Source of the DNA: Glycomyces albidus
Lineage (GTDB): Bacteria; Actinomycetota; Actinomycetes; Mycobacteriales; Micromonosporaceae
Direction: 5' to 3'
DNA: 64,000 nucleotides
Assembly (NCBI RefSeq): GCF_009451885.1
Contig: NZ_WIAO01000007.1
Span: 1-64,000, forward strand
Part shown: positions 26,776 through 35,866 of the stretch, one piece after another
How the letters are laid out: each line of letters starts with the position of its first letter
Numbering within the stretch: position 1 is the stretch's first letter
Program-made: the position numbers and the translations under genes
Notes under the pieces: generated by a model
The model's input: the letters and a program-made list of their open reading frames with translations, nothing else
Told to the model about the DNA's origin: nothing
The model's database searches: none

Positions 26776-27860
26776 GACGCCAGTGTGGACTCCCGGCCGA
26801 ACGAGGCCGACGCGCTCGCCGCTCCGGCCGCCCGCCGCCCGGCCGGGTACCCGCACACGCGCCGCAGGGCCTCCCGGATCCCGTCGGCGTCTCCGGCCTC
26901 GACGAGTTCGCCGAATCCGGTGGTCTGCAAGGGCACCCGCATGCCGGGCAGGTCCGAGGCGACGACCGGCACCCCGGACATCATCGCCTCGGTCTGGGTG
27001 ATCCCGAAGGACTCCTCGGCGACCGACGGGAGCGCGAAGGCGTCGAGCGACGCGTGGAAGTCCGCGATGTCGGGCTCGTCGAGCCGGCCGAGGAACCGGA
27101 TGCGGTCGTCGCCCGCGGCGAGGCGCCGCAACCGGGCGACCACGTCGCCTCCCGCGACGCCCTCGTCTCCGGCGAGGAGCAGCCGCGCCGACGGATCGTC
27201 CCAGCCCCGGAACGCCTGCACGAGGTGGTGCAGGCCCTTCTCGGGGGCCATGCGGCCGAGGAACCCGACGTGCGGTCCGGGGCCGTCGCGGAACGCCGGC
27301 GTCCCGGGTTCGCGGCGCTCGCACGGCGGCGGGATGGCGCACACCCGCCGCTGCTCCATGATGGGCCAGTGCCGGGACGCCTTGGCGTGGTCGGTGTTCG
27401 CCACGACCACGGCCGTCGAGCGGCGCAGCGCGGCGGCCACGGAGTACTCCACGACGGCGATCTGCGCCCCGGCCGTGACGCCTCCGGAGAGCCACACGTC
27501 GTCGTGGTGGTGCGCCACGATCGGAGTGCCGCGCGCACCGCGCGCGACGAGCCCCGCCTCGAGCATCGGCAGGTGCAGGTTGACCACTTCAGACCGGCGC
27601 GCGATGCGGCCGGCGAGGGCCGCGAACCCGGGGCTGACGACGCCGCGGCCGATGCGCGCGGCCACGGGCGCCCGGTAGACGTCGACGCCGCCGCGCCGCT
27701 CGAACCGCGGGAGCGAGCGGTCGTGCCTGGAGGCGACGGCCGCCACGCGCATCCCCCGGGCGGCCAGGGACTCGGCGACCTCGACCGCGACCTTGGTGAG
27801 TCCGCTCGTGTAGGGGGCGTAGTAGTTGAGCACGACGCACGCGTCGTATCGGCGGTTCAC
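26739..27860 (-). CDS. Family 4 glycosyltransferase (GT-B)
   Basis: This 373-residue protein has a two-Rossmann GT-B fold. The N-terminal half has NYYAPYTSGLTKVAVEVAES, and the C-terminal half has VGFLGRMAPEKGLHHLVQAF and the retaining-enzyme motif ALPSVAEESFGITQTEAMMSG with the conserved E-x7-E acidic pair. No membrane helix is present, so it acts at the cytoplasmic face. It is the last gene of the six-gene operon, 9 nt after the EEP gene. Confidence 0.9.
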   Translation of the reverse strand: MNRRYDACVVLNYYAPYTSGLTKVAVEVAESLAARGMRVAAVASRHDRSLPRFERRGGVDVYRAPVAARIGRGVVSPGFAALAGRIARRSEVVNLHLPMLEAGLVARGARGTPIVAHHHDDVWLSGGVTAGAQIAVVEYSVAAALRRSTAVVVANTDHAKASRHWPIMEQRRVCAIPPPCERREPGTPAFRDGPGPHVGFLGRMAPEKGLHHLVQAFRGWDDPSARLLLAGDEGVAGGDVVARLRRLAAGDDRIRFLGRLDEPDIADFHASLDAFALPSVAEESFGITQTEAMMSGVPVVASDLPGMRVPLQTTGFGELVEAGDADGIREALRRVCGYPAGRRAAGAASASASFGRESTLASYAAVLAEAAGS

Positions 27861-27869
27861 CGCGGCCTC

Positions 27870-29009
27870 CTAGCGGATGTCGAGTCCGACGGTCTGGGCG
27901 TCGTGGTCCGACAGCCCTTCGCCGGAGACGATCTCGTAGTGGGTGACCTCCAGGCCCTCGCTGGTGCAGACCCAGTCGAGCCGCCACCATTTGGGGAACG
28001 GGAACCGGATCGCGGGCCAGCTCACCGGCATCGCCGAGTCGGGGTCGGGGCATTCGAGACGGTCCCTCATGGACGCGATCCCGGCGCTGAGGATGGTCGA
28101 GTTGAAGTCGCCGCCGACGAACACGGGATTGGGGTTGGCGTCGATGTCCTCGTTGAGGATCGTGAACTGGGAGCTGCGCCGCTGGTACTGGGCGCGCACG
28201 TACTCGTAGAACTCGCCGCTGAGCGGTGACGCCTCGCCGGTGGGGACCGGCACCGAGAGGTGCAGGTTGTACATGGAGACGATCTGTCCGTCGACGTCGA
28301 GGTCGGTGCGGAGGATCTTGGTGGTCCAGTACTCGCGCCACGGGTCGTCGGCGGGAGGAGCGCCGGGGTCGTCCTCGTCGATGAGGGCTTCGGTGTCGAG
28401 GGCCTTGGACTCCACGACCGGGTACCTGGAGAGGGTGACCATCTCGCTGGCGATGACGAGCTCGTAGTCGGGGAAGTGCTCGCGCAGGGCCGCCTCGTCG
28501 TCGATGATCTCGACCCGGTCGGTGCGGGTGAGGTACTCGGTGAGCAGGTAGACGTCGGCGTCCTGCTCGAGCAGGTAGTCGTAGAACGCGTCGGCGTCGT
28601 CCCAGCGGTAGTGCCAGTAGTCGGCGTTCCAGGTGAACACTTCGAGGTCGGCGGCGCCGTCGTCGCCGCCGCCGGTGACCAGGGCCGAGAGGTTCAGGCC
28701 GGCGATCGGGTAGGCGATGGCGAGGAGCGCCGCGTGGACGGTCCACAGCCGCCACCGGATCCCGCGCCGGATCCGGACGGCGCACAGGCCGAGCAGGAGG
28801 GGCGGCACCAGGAGCGCGAACGGCGGGACCATCTCGATGAGCGACCACCACCAGACCCGTCCGCTGAGGACCAGGTGCGCCAGCAGGAAGAGCGCCCAGA
28901 AGGCGGTGGTGCCGACGGCGAGGCGGACGCCGAGGCGCCGGCGCCGCGGCTCGGTCGCCGCGTCCGGTTCCGGATTCGTCTCCGGCTCGCGGTTCTCGGT
29001 GAGGCTCAT
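27870..29009 (-). CDS. Membrane-anchored EEP phosphatase (VanJ-like)
   Basis: This 379-residue protein starts at the ATG at 29009, preceded by AAGGAG. Three hydrophobic helices lie at about residues 29-50, 57-77 and 88-108. An endonuclease/exonuclease/phosphatase domain follows: LEVFTWNADYWHY near 122-134, VYLLTEYL, VSMYNLHL, FVGGDFNST and the terminal SDHDAQTV motif carrying the catalytic Asp-His. This topology matches VanJ-type proteins, which dephosphorylate polyprenyl diphosphates outside the membrane. Next to a polyprenyl-phosphate transferase it could remove a phosphate from a lipid-linked intermediate, but DNA-type substrates cannot be excluded. Confidence 0.8.
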   Translation of the reverse strand: MSLTENREPETNPEPDAATEPRRRRLGVRLAVGTTAFWALFLLAHLVLSGRVWWWSLIEMVPPFALLVPPLLLGLCAVRIRRGIRWRLWTVHAALLAIAYPIAGLNLSALVTGGGDDGAADLEVFTWNADYWHYRWDDADAFYDYLLEQDADVYLLTEYLTRTDRVEIIDDEAALREHFPDYELVIASEMVTLSRYPVVESKALDTEALIDEDDPGAPPADDPWREYWTTKILRTDLDVDGQIVSMYNLHLSVPVPTGEASPLSGEFYEYVRAQYQRRSSQFTILNEDIDANPNPVFVGGDFNSTILSAGIASMRDRLECPDPDSAMPVSWPAIRFPFPKWWRLDWVCTSEGLEVTHYEIVSGEGLSDHDAQTVGLDIR

Positions 29010-29017
29010 GGTCTCCT

Positions 29018-29962
29018 TCAATCGTTGGGGTAGAGGACGGAAAGGTCGAGCAGCGTGGTGGCGGCGATGCACGCGAGGCAGGCCGCGCCGATGGCGAGGA
29101 GCACGGGGTCGCGGACGAGGAGCCGCGTGGGGTCGCCGTCGCCGCCGCGCAGCTCGAGCCGCTGGAGGTAGCGGAACAGGGCCATGAGCAGCAGCGGCAC
29201 CACCAGCATCGCCAGCGGCCCCTTGGACTCGGCCGCCTGCGGCCCGCCGAGGGCGAACAGCAGGAACGTGGCGGTGGCGAGGCCGCCGGCGATGGAGGTG
29301 AACTGCTCGAGGAGGGGCGCGGTGTAGCCCTTGAGGGCCGCCCGGTGGGCGGCGCCGGCCACCACGATCTCTCTGCGGCGCTTGCCGAGCACGAGCAGCA
29401 GCGACAGGAACAGGACCGAGAGCACGACCAGGTTCGCCGGCGCGGTGTCGAGCACGACGTATCCGGCGAGCGCCCGCAGGGGGAACCCGGCCGCGACGGC
29501 GAACAGCTCCAGCACCGGGACCTCCCTGAGCCCCCGGCTGTAGGCGAGGTTGAGTCCGATGTAGGCGGTGATCGGGACGAGCAGCAGCGGGTCGGCGGCG
29601 GCCGCGAGGGCGGCCGAGCCGGCGCCGCAGGCGACGGCGACGAGCACCGCTCCCCGCACGCTGACGGCCCCGGAGGCGAGCGGCCGGAACCGCTTGACCG
29701 GGTGGTGCCGGTCGCGGAACCGGTCGGCGATGTCGTTGACGGCGTACACGAGCGAGGACGCGAGCATGAACGCCGCCACCGCGAGCGCGGGGCCGGCGAG
29801 CGTGGCGCGGTCCCACACCTGCGGGTCGAGGAACGGCAGCAGGACCGCGACGTTCTTGACCCACTGGCGCGGCCGCGCCAGTGCGACCGCGGCCGCCGCG
29901 GTGCGGAGGTTAGGCGTCCGAGGGTCGGCCGGGGACAGCTCCCCGGTCTTGAGGCTGGTCAT
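29018..29962 (-). CDS. UbiA-family polyprenyl-phosphate phosphoribosyltransferase-like protein
   Basis: This 314-residue protein starts at the ATG at 29962, inside the upstream epimerase gene (53-nt overlap). About nine hydrophobic helices carry the UbiA catalytic motif NDIADRFRD at residues 76-84, followed by HHPVKRFRPLASG, and an N-terminal ARPRQWVKNVAVLLP. These match the branch containing decaprenyl-phosphate phosphoribosyltransferase, which moves phosphoribose from PRPP to a polyprenyl phosphate on the way to arabinogalactan precursors. DprE1 and the classical phosphatase are not in this operon, so this copy probably serves a different glycolipid. Confidence 0.87.
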   Translation of the reverse strand: MTSLKTGELSPADPRTPNLRTAAAAVALARPRQWVKNVAVLLPFLDPQVWDRATLAGPALAVAAFMLASSLVYAVNDIADRFRDRHHPVKRFRPLASGAVSVRGAVLVAVACGAGSAALAAAADPLLLVPITAYIGLNLAYSRGLREVPVLELFAVAAGFPLRALAGYVVLDTAPANLVVLSVLFLSLLLVLGKRRREIVVAGAAHRAALKGYTAPLLEQFTSIAGGLATATFLLFALGGPQAAESKGPLAMLVVPLLLMALFRYLQRLELRGGDGDPTRLLVRDPVLLAIGAACLACIAATTLLDLSVLYPND

Positions 29963-31025
29963 GGCGGCGCTCCTGCGGTCGTGCGGGCGGGAAGAGGATC
30001 TTGGCGCCGGCGAGCATGCCCTGGCGCCACCGGTCCGAGCTGGTGGCGCCGGCGGCGCCGCGCGGGGCCTGGGGCCGTTCCCGCCACCAGCGGAACGTGC
30101 GCAGGATCGCGTCACGGTTGCTGTGCTCGGGATGGAACCCGAGCCGCTCGGCGGCCTTGCTGATGTCCACATAGGAATCTGCTTTGAGCTTGCGCACCAG
30201 CCGGTCGTAGACGGGGGAGAGCCCGAGCGCCGAGGCCGCGCGTAGCAGCGCGATCGCGGGCGCGGCGGGGACGGACCGGATCCGCCGGCCGCGGCCGACC
30301 TCGTCGAGGACGACCTGGAAGTCCTCGCGGAGCGTCCCGAACTCGGCCGCGCCGATGTTGTAGGTGTCGGCCGCCGCGTCCTCGGGTGCGGCGAGCACCA
30401 TGCGCACGGCCCGGGCGAGGTCGTCGAGATCGAGCATCTGGACGCGCACGTCGCCTTTGCCGATGACCGGGAAGTCGCGGCCCTCCTCGGCCCACTCGAA
30501 CAGCATCCCGAACAGCCCCAGGCGGCCGGGCCCGAGGAAGGTCTTGGGCCGCACCACGGTCACGCACCGGTCGGCCCGGTGGGGGACCACCAGCGCCTCG
30601 GCCTCGGCCTTGGCGGCGCTGTAGGCGTCGACCGGCTCGTGCGGGTGGTCCTCGGGGGTGGGCACGAGCGACGGCAGCCCGTACACGGCGGTGGAGGAGA
30701 TGTGGACGACGCGGCCGACTCCGGACTTCGCGGCTGCGGCGGTCATCGACCGGGCGCCGTCGACGATGATCGACCGGATGTCGGCCTTCGGGTACGACGG
30801 CAGCGCCGACGCGCAGTGGACGACGGCGTCGCAGCCGTCGGCCGCCTCGCTCAGCGCGGTCTCGTCGCGCACGTCGCCGGTGACGACCGTGAGGCCCGCG
30901 GCGGGCGGGAGCTCGCGCAGGTCGTAGCCGACCACGTGAGTGCCGTCCGCGAGGAGGTCGGCGGTCACGCGCGAGCCGAGGACCCCGGCGGCGCCGGTGA
31001 CGAGGACGCGGGAAGGCGCGGTCAC
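29910..31025 (-). CDS. Extended SDR: NAD-dependent epimerase/dehydratase
   Basis: This 371-residue protein starts at the GTG at 31025, overlapping the aminotransferase stop by GTGA. The Rossmann motif TGAAGVLGSR lies near residues 9-18, the catalytic HISSTAVYGLP block near 115-125, and YSAAKAEAE supplies the Tyr-x3-Lys pair. Sugar-nucleotide epimerases and oxidoreductases of this class oxidise a hydroxyl to a keto group, which would create the substrate for the neighbouring aminotransferase. The C-terminal 70 residues beyond the usual fold are basic and overlap the UbiA start. Confidence 0.87.
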   Translation of the reverse strand: MTAPSRVLVTGAAGVLGSRVTADLLADGTHVVGYDLRELPPAAGLTVVTGDVRDETALSEAADGCDAVVHCASALPSYPKADIRSIIVDGARSMTAAAAKSGVGRVVHISSTAVYGLPSLVPTPEDHPHEPVDAYSAAKAEAEALVVPHRADRCVTVVRPKTFLGPGRLGLFGMLFEWAEEGRDFPVIGKGDVRVQMLDLDDLARAVRMVLAAPEDAAADTYNIGAAEFGTLREDFQVVLDEVGRGRRIRSVPAAPAIALLRAASALGLSPVYDRLVRKLKADSYVDISKAAERLGFHPEHSNRDAILRTFRWWRERPQAPRGAAGATSSDRWRQGMLAGAKILFPPARPQERRHDQPQDRGAVPGRPSDA

Positions 31026-32434
31026 CACAGGCTGCTCACCTTCTGGGCCACGAAGCGGCGCACGAGCCGCCCGAGCCCGGCCGAGAGGGTCTCCTCGATC
31101 GCGGCCAGGCAGCGGTGCACCTCGTCGAGCGGTGTCACCAGGGGCGGCCCGATCACGACCGGATGCTCCCCGTTGAGCGTGTAGTACAGGTAGATCCCGT
31201 GGTCCTCGTACATGGCCTGGAGGAACGCCGACGACAGCAGCTTCTGCCGGAAGCCGGGGTCCTTGGCGAGCCCGCCGGGCACCAGTTTCACCAGCGTCTC
31301 TACAAGGGACGGACGACCTTGGAGGAACAGCCCCCACAGGGCGCCCGCGCCGCGCACGTCCGCGACCTCGTCCGGGAAGGCCTTCGCGATCCGGTCGAGC
31401 CCCGGGGAGAGCACCGCCTCGATCGCACGGGCCCTCGCCGGGTAGTCGTCCTCGATCGCGATCTTCACGGCCTCGATCGCGGTCGCGCACTCCTCGCCGA
31501 ACCCGTAGTACGTGGTGCTCGTGGTCTGGAGCAGCGCGTCGCCGAGGTTGTCGTACGCCCGGCGGTAGATCCGGTTGCGCACCACGAACCCGGAGATCGA
31601 GGACTTGCCGCCCCCGAGCGCCTTCGAGGTGCACAGGATGTCGGGGACCGCGCCCTCGTGGCGCATGAAGTGGAACAGGCTGCCGGTCTTGCCCCACCCG
31701 GTGTAGATCTCGTCGTAGATCAGGACGATGTCCTCGCGGTCGCACAGCGCGCGCAGCCCCTGCAGGAACTCCTCGGAGCACTGGCCCATCGTGGAGGCGC
31801 TGAACGGCTCGACCAGCAGCGCGTACACGTCGCCGGGGTGCGCGGCCACGGCCCGTTCGACCGATTCGAGGTCGTCGTAGACGAAGTCGTCGATGCCCGG
31901 GATCGTCGGGAACCGGAACCCGTGGCCCTGGGCCGCGGTGAGCCCGCCCGAGCCGAGCAGCTTCCCGTGGAACGCCGAGGTGGCGCGCAGGACCGTGTTC
32001 CGCTTGCCGCCGTGGTACTTGTAGGCGCACTTGACCGCGCCTTCGATCGCCTCCGCCCCCGAGTTCGGGAAGAACGAGTGGTCGAGGTCTTCGGGCAGGA
32101 CCTCGGCGAGGTTGTGGCTCAGCGCGGCGAGGTACGGGGAGAAGAAGGTCTTGTGGACCTCCATGCGGCCCCGCTCGGCGAAGCGGCGCCGCGCCTCGAG
32201 GATCCGCGGGTGGTTGTGGCCGTGGTTGAGCACCCCGACGCCGCCGGTGAGGTCGGTGATCCGGCGTCCGTCCTTGAGGTGCAGGTAGCAGCCCTCGGCG
32301 CGCGCCACGAGGTCGCGGCCGAAGCCGAACGAGGTCATGAGCGAGACCTGGCTGCTGTTGATGTATCGCCGGTAGAGCTTTTGGACCTCCTTGAGGTCCA
32401 TCGCCTCGGCTTCGTCGATGTCAATGAGTCGCAT
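31022..32434 (-). CDS. Class III (PLP) aminotransferase
   Basis: This 470-residue fold-type I enzyme has PNSGAEAIEGAVK at about residues 123-135, the Asp of YDEIYTGWGKTG (241) that contacts the pyridine nitrogen, and the PLP lysine Lys271 in TSKALGGGKSS. N-terminal and C-terminal family blocks are complete, including LNHGHNHP. Family members aminate omega-amino acids, sugars or aldehydes. Its 4-nt overlap with the epimerase argues for a shared pathway, in which the epimerase would make a keto group and this enzyme would aminate it. It overlaps the GT2 gene end by 14 nt. Confidence 0.9.
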   Translation of the reverse strand: MRLIDIDEAEAMDLKEVQKLYRRYINSSQVSLMTSFGFGRDLVARAEGCYLHLKDGRRITDLTGGVGVLNHGHNHPRILEARRRFAERGRMEVHKTFFSPYLAALSHNLAEVLPEDLDHSFFPNSGAEAIEGAVKCAYKYHGGKRNTVLRATSAFHGKLLGSGGLTAAQGHGFRFPTIPGIDDFVYDDLESVERAVAAHPGDVYALLVEPFSASTMGQCSEEFLQGLRALCDREDIVLIYDEIYTGWGKTGSLFHFMRHEGAVPDILCTSKALGGGKSSISGFVVRNRIYRRAYDNLGDALLQTTSTTYYGFGEECATAIEAVKIAIEDDYPARARAIEAVLSPGLDRIAKAFPDEVADVRGAGALWGLFLQGRPSLVETLVKLVPGGLAKDPGFRQKLLSSAFLQAMYEDHGIYLYYTLNGEHPVVIGPPLVTPLDEVHRCLAAIEETLSAGLGRLVRRFVAQKVSSLW

Positions 32435-33455
32435 GGGATTCGCTCCTGAAGAGAGGAATGGGGGAAGGCGCGCGGCGGCGCGCCAGGGGGATGCCGGCCG
32501 CGATGCCGCAGACCAGGACCGCCGTGAAGCACAGGTGCACCGCGGCCAGCGGCACGGTCCGCGCGGGGCCGAGGTGGCGGCCCGCGTAGCCGAGCATCCG
32601 CGCGTCGGCGGCCAGCACCGCCAGGACCGCCGCGGCGGTGACGAGCAGCGCCTCCGGCGCGACGGCCGCGACCGGCAGCGACGCGAGTGCGACCGCGGCC
32701 GCGACGAGCGACCGCATCCGGTTGATGCGTTCCAGCCGCACTCCCCGCGGATGCAGCGCCGGCAGCGGCAGCGACCGCTTCCACTGGGTCCGCAGGGCCC
32801 GCAGCAGGGTCGAGCCCGCGTCGTGGCTACCCGCCACGGACTCGGTGATGAGGATCGAGGACCGGCCGGCCATCCGCGCCGAGTACTCCACGTCCTCGCA
32901 GTCGCGCAGCCGCTCGTCCAACGGCCCGAACCGGTCGAGCACCGAGCGGCGCACGGCCGCGACCGCGAACACGACCACGTTGGCCGGGCCGGCGAAGCGG
33001 TGGCGCCAGAACGCCTCCCGCAGCACGAGGTAGCACTCCACAGTGCTCCGGCCGCGCATCGGCAGCGGCTCGTACGTGCCGTGCACGATGTCCAGGCCCG
33101 GGTCCGCCGCGAGCAGCGCCACCGCCCGCTCGACCGCGTCGGGGCGCAACGCCACGTCGGAGTCGACGAAGAACAGGATCTCCCCGCGCGCCGCGGCGAT
33201 GCCGGCGTTGCGGGCCCCTGACGGACCGAGATTGCGCTCCAGCCGGATCACGGTGCAGCCGTGCTCGGCGGCGATGTCCGCCGAGCCGTCGGTGCCGGCG
33301 TCGTCGACGACGATGATCTCGTCGGGCGCTCTGGTCTGCGCCCGCAGCGCTGCGAGGCACTCGCGGAGCGTCGCGGCCGCGTCGTGGCAGGGGATGACCA
33401 CGCTGACGAGCGGTGGCGCGCCTCCGGGAGGCGGATCGGGGCGGTCTCGGTCCAT
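32421..33455 (-). CDS. Family 2 glycosyltransferase, first gene of glycoconjugate operon
   Basis: This 344-residue protein has a GT-A domain with VSVVIPCHDAAATL near residues 17-30, IIVVDDAGTDGS, FFVDSDVALRP and the CEDVEYS motif. The C-terminal 100 residues include several hydrophobic helices. It is closely related in layout to the plus-strand GT2 at 24836. The gene opens a six-cistron minus-strand operon with every junction overlapping or within 10 nt. A TTGGTAC-rich stretch lies upstream, but no clear promoter was identified. Confidence 0.88.
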   Translation of the reverse strand: MDRDRPDPPPGGAPPLVSVVIPCHDAAATLRECLAALRAQTRAPDEIIVVDDAGTDGSADIAAEHGCTVIRLERNLGPSGARNAGIAAARGEILFFVDSDVALRPDAVERAVALLAADPGLDIVHGTYEPLPMRGRSTVECYLVLREAFWRHRFAGPANVVVFAVAAVRRSVLDRFGPLDERLRDCEDVEYSARMAGRSSILITESVAGSHDAGSTLLRALRTQWKRSLPLPALHPRGVRLERINRMRSLVAAAVALASLPVAAVAPEALLVTAAAVLAVLAADARMLGYAGRHLGPARTVPLAAVHLCFTAVLVCGIAAGIPLARRRAPSPIPLFRSESHATH

Positions 33456-33643
33456 GGCTCACACTCGCTCGGTTCCGTAGCACCAATGGTGAATTCCTTG
33501 GTACCGAACGTAATCAGTGCGGCTGGACCGCCACCAGATCTCGTCTCGACGGGGACTCGACCGCGCCCCAACGCCTCCTCGACGCCGCCTGAAGCGAACC
33601 TGGACGGCGCCCGCGCCCCCACCGGCACGGGCGCCGCCCCGGT

Positions 33644-34624
33644 TCACGCCGCCGCGAGCCGCTCGTACACCTCGGCGTCGAGCCCGATCGACGCCGCCCC
33701 GAGCGCCTCCTCCAGCTGGCCCGTGCTGCTCACCCCGAGGATCGGCACGACGTCGGCCGGACCCGACGCCAGCCACGCCAGCGCGAGCTGGTTCGCCGTG
33801 ACGCCGAGCGCCGCGGCCTCCTCGCGCAGCACTGTGATCCGGCGCTGCGAGCCCTCGTGGTCGTAGTCCACAGGCGCACCGGGCGGCCTGCGGTCCGGTC
33901 GCGAGAACGCCCCGCCCGACAGCGGCGAGTACGCGAACAGCGGCAGGCCCTCGCTCACGGCGTAGTCGAGCATCTCGTCGCCCGCCGCGAGCTGGATCGA
34001 CTCGGGCACCGGCACGCGCAGCGGTCGCGGGAACAGATACGTGTGCCGCTGCTGCACCGCCTGGTACGCCGCCCGTCCGGCGCCGGCGGCCGCCGCCCGG
34101 GCCCGCTCCAGCCGCCACACCGCGTGGTTGCTGGCGCCGAGCACCCGGACCGAGCCGTCCTCGACCAGGCGCCCGAACGCGTCGACCGTCTCGTCCAGCG
34201 GCACCGACCGGTCGTCGGCGTGCGCGTAGTACAGGTCGACGACGTCGACCCCGAGCCGTTCGCGGCTGCGCGCGAACTGCTCCTCGATCACCTTCGGCGC
34301 CAAGCCCTCCCGGTTCCCCCCGTGGTACGGCTCGCCTGGGCGCGCCGGCGCGGCCCCGACCTTCGTGGCCACCCGCATCCGGCCGGACATGCCGCGCGAG
34401 GCGAGCCAGCGCCCGATGAGCGCCTCGCTCTCCTCACCGATGCCGCCTTCGGCCCAGAACGCGTAGCAGTTCGCGGTGTCGAGCAGGTCCCCGCCCGCCT
34501 CCGCGTACCGGTCGAGGATCGCGAACGCCTCGCGCTCCGCCACCGCGGTCCCGAAGTACATGGTGCCCAGGCAGAATCCGGCGGTCGTGAAACCCGCCTC
34601 ACCGCCGATCAGATACTGTCGCAT
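33644..34624 (-). CDS. Aldo/keto reductase
   Basis: This 326-residue TIM-barrel enzyme has the AKR tetrad visible: Asp and Tyr in LLDTANCYAFW near residues 47-57, Lys in VATKVG and His in LYYAHADD. The C-terminal NADPH-binding segment IPILGVSS-type reads VVPILGVSSTGQLEEAL. It probably reduces an aldehyde or ketone, or acts on a sugar. It starts 19 nt after the BTAD regulator on the same strand and is probably co-transcribed, suggesting regulation by that neighbour. Confidence 0.9.
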   Translation of the reverse strand: MRQYLIGGEAGFTTAGFCLGTMYFGTAVAEREAFAILDRYAEAGGDLLDTANCYAFWAEGGIGEESEALIGRWLASRGMSGRMRVATKVGAAPARPGEPYHGGNREGLAPKVIEEQFARSRERLGVDVVDLYYAHADDRSVPLDETVDAFGRLVEDGSVRVLGASNHAVWRLERARAAAAGAGRAAYQAVQQRHTYLFPRPLRVPVPESIQLAAGDEMLDYAVSEGLPLFAYSPLSGGAFSRPDRRPPGAPVDYDHEGSQRRITVLREEAAALGVTANQLALAWLASGPADVVPILGVSSTGQLEEALGAASIGLDAEVYERLAAA

Positions 34625-34643
34625 GGTCCTCCTCTTGTTCGGT

Positions 34644-35450
34644 TCACCGCGGTTGCGCGGTGAGGGTGAGATGCTCGGTCCAGAGCTCGTCGCTGGGGCG
34701 GTCGGCCAGCAGGTCGGAGAACAGCTCCTGCGCCCGCTGCGACGGACCGATCCCCAAGTCCTCCTTGAGGAGCGACCGCAGGTCGTGGTAGGCCACGAGC
34801 GCCTCGCCGCGCCGGTCCTCCCGGGCGAGGCCCAGCATGAGGAGGATCCACAGCCGCTCGCGGAACGGATGCCTCCTGACCAGTGTGGACAGATCGGCGA
34901 GCGTGTCGCCGCCGGTGCCGGTGCGCAGTTGCAGCGCGAGCGAGGTCTCGAGCGCGTCGAGGCGCAGCTCGTCGAGGCGGCGCCGCTCCTGGGTCGCCAG
35001 GGGACCGGTCGCGCCGTGCAGCGCCTCGGAGCCCGACCAGTGCTCGAGGGCCCGGTCGAGGGCTTCCGCGGCCTGGTCGAGCCGTCCGGCCCAGAGCGCG
35101 GCCATCCCGGTGCGCCGGTCGGACTCGAACGCCTCCGTGTCGAGGGTGATGGCGGCCGGGTCGATGGAGTATCCGGGCCGCAGGGAGCGGAGCAGGCCGT
35201 GCTCCTCGGTGCTGCCGGTGCGGCGCCGCAGCCGGCTGATGTAGGTGTGGACGACGTTGACGGCGCTGGCGGGGGCGCCGTCGCCCCACAGGTCGGCGAT
35301 CAACTGGTCCACGAGGACGGGGGACCCGCGGCGGATGACGAGGATGCCGAAGCATTCCCGTTCTCGGGCGGGGCCGAGGTGGATCTGTTCGCCGTCGCGC
35401 GTCATGCCGATGGCGCCGAACAGGCGTACGGCGGTTTCAGGGGTTCTCAT
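34644..35450 (-). CDS. BTAD/SARP-type transcriptional regulator
   Basis: This 268-residue protein has the compact SARP layout without an ATPase. Residues 5-95 form an OmpR-like winged helix (RLFGAIGMTRDGE to VVHTYISRLRRR). Residues 100-250 form the bacterial transcriptional activation domain with HPFRERLWILLMLGL and EALVAYHDLRSLLKEDLG. It lies just upstream of the aldo/keto reductase in one transcript. An overlapping set of palindromes at 35634-35658 and a TAGGAT hexamer at 35669-35674 (minus strand) lie upstream and could form its promoter. Confidence 0.87.
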   Translation of the reverse strand: MRTPETAVRLFGAIGMTRDGEQIHLGPARERECFGILVIRRGSPVLVDQLIADLWGDGAPASAVNVVHTYISRLRRRTGSTEEHGLLRSLRPGYSIDPAAITLDTEAFESDRRTGMAALWAGRLDQAAEALDRALEHWSGSEALHGATGPLATQERRRLDELRLDALETSLALQLRTGTGGDTLADLSTLVRRHPFRERLWILLMLGLAREDRRGEALVAYHDLRSLLKEDLGIGPSQRAQELFSDLLADRPSDELWTEHLTLTAQPR

Positions 35451-35866
35451 GACTCACCTTCGGGTAGGGGAATCGCGCCGGTCTGCGCAGTGGGGCGCAG
35501 GGGTCATGGATCGGCGCGGAAGGGGAGACGATCCACGGCCTCGTTGGCGCAGCGCTCCCACGATGGTCAAGACATGGGATCTGGATCTCGGCCGGATGGT
35601 GGGCCGGGTGTTCGAGAGGGTTGTCGACCCGTTGACACGAGGGTGACGTGTCCGTCACGGGTTTGGCCATCCTAACAAGAGGGTTCGATGGATGGCATCC
35701 CATGCGGTCACCGAACGTCAGTCACGCGTCACGAATCGGCGGGCGGGCAGAGCGCAGCCGCACGCATGTCGGTGCAGGTGTTCCTCCGGTCGAACTGCGA
35801 ACGGACCGTCCGGACGGCTTCCTCGATGGAGGCGCCCGCTCGAACAGCCGTGTTAGCTTTCATCGC
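35451..35866. promoter_or_regulatory. Divergent 416-nt region with palindromes
   Basis: GTGACG-TGTC-CGTCAC lies at 35643-35658. A second, overlapping pair, GACACG (35634-35639) and CGTGTC (35647-35652), shares bases with it. TAGGAT (minus strand, 35674-35669) with TGCCAT 17 nt upstream is a possible BTAD promoter with a leader of about 210 nt. TAGCTT at 35854-35859 is the likely -10 of the GNAT gene. No gene was recognised. Confidence 0.45.

Noticed and set aside
25359-28229. 956-codon plus-strand frame across the GT2 and GT4 genes
   Set aside because: Low-complexity Ser/Pro/Arg translation and no signature; it crosses several real genes on both strands.
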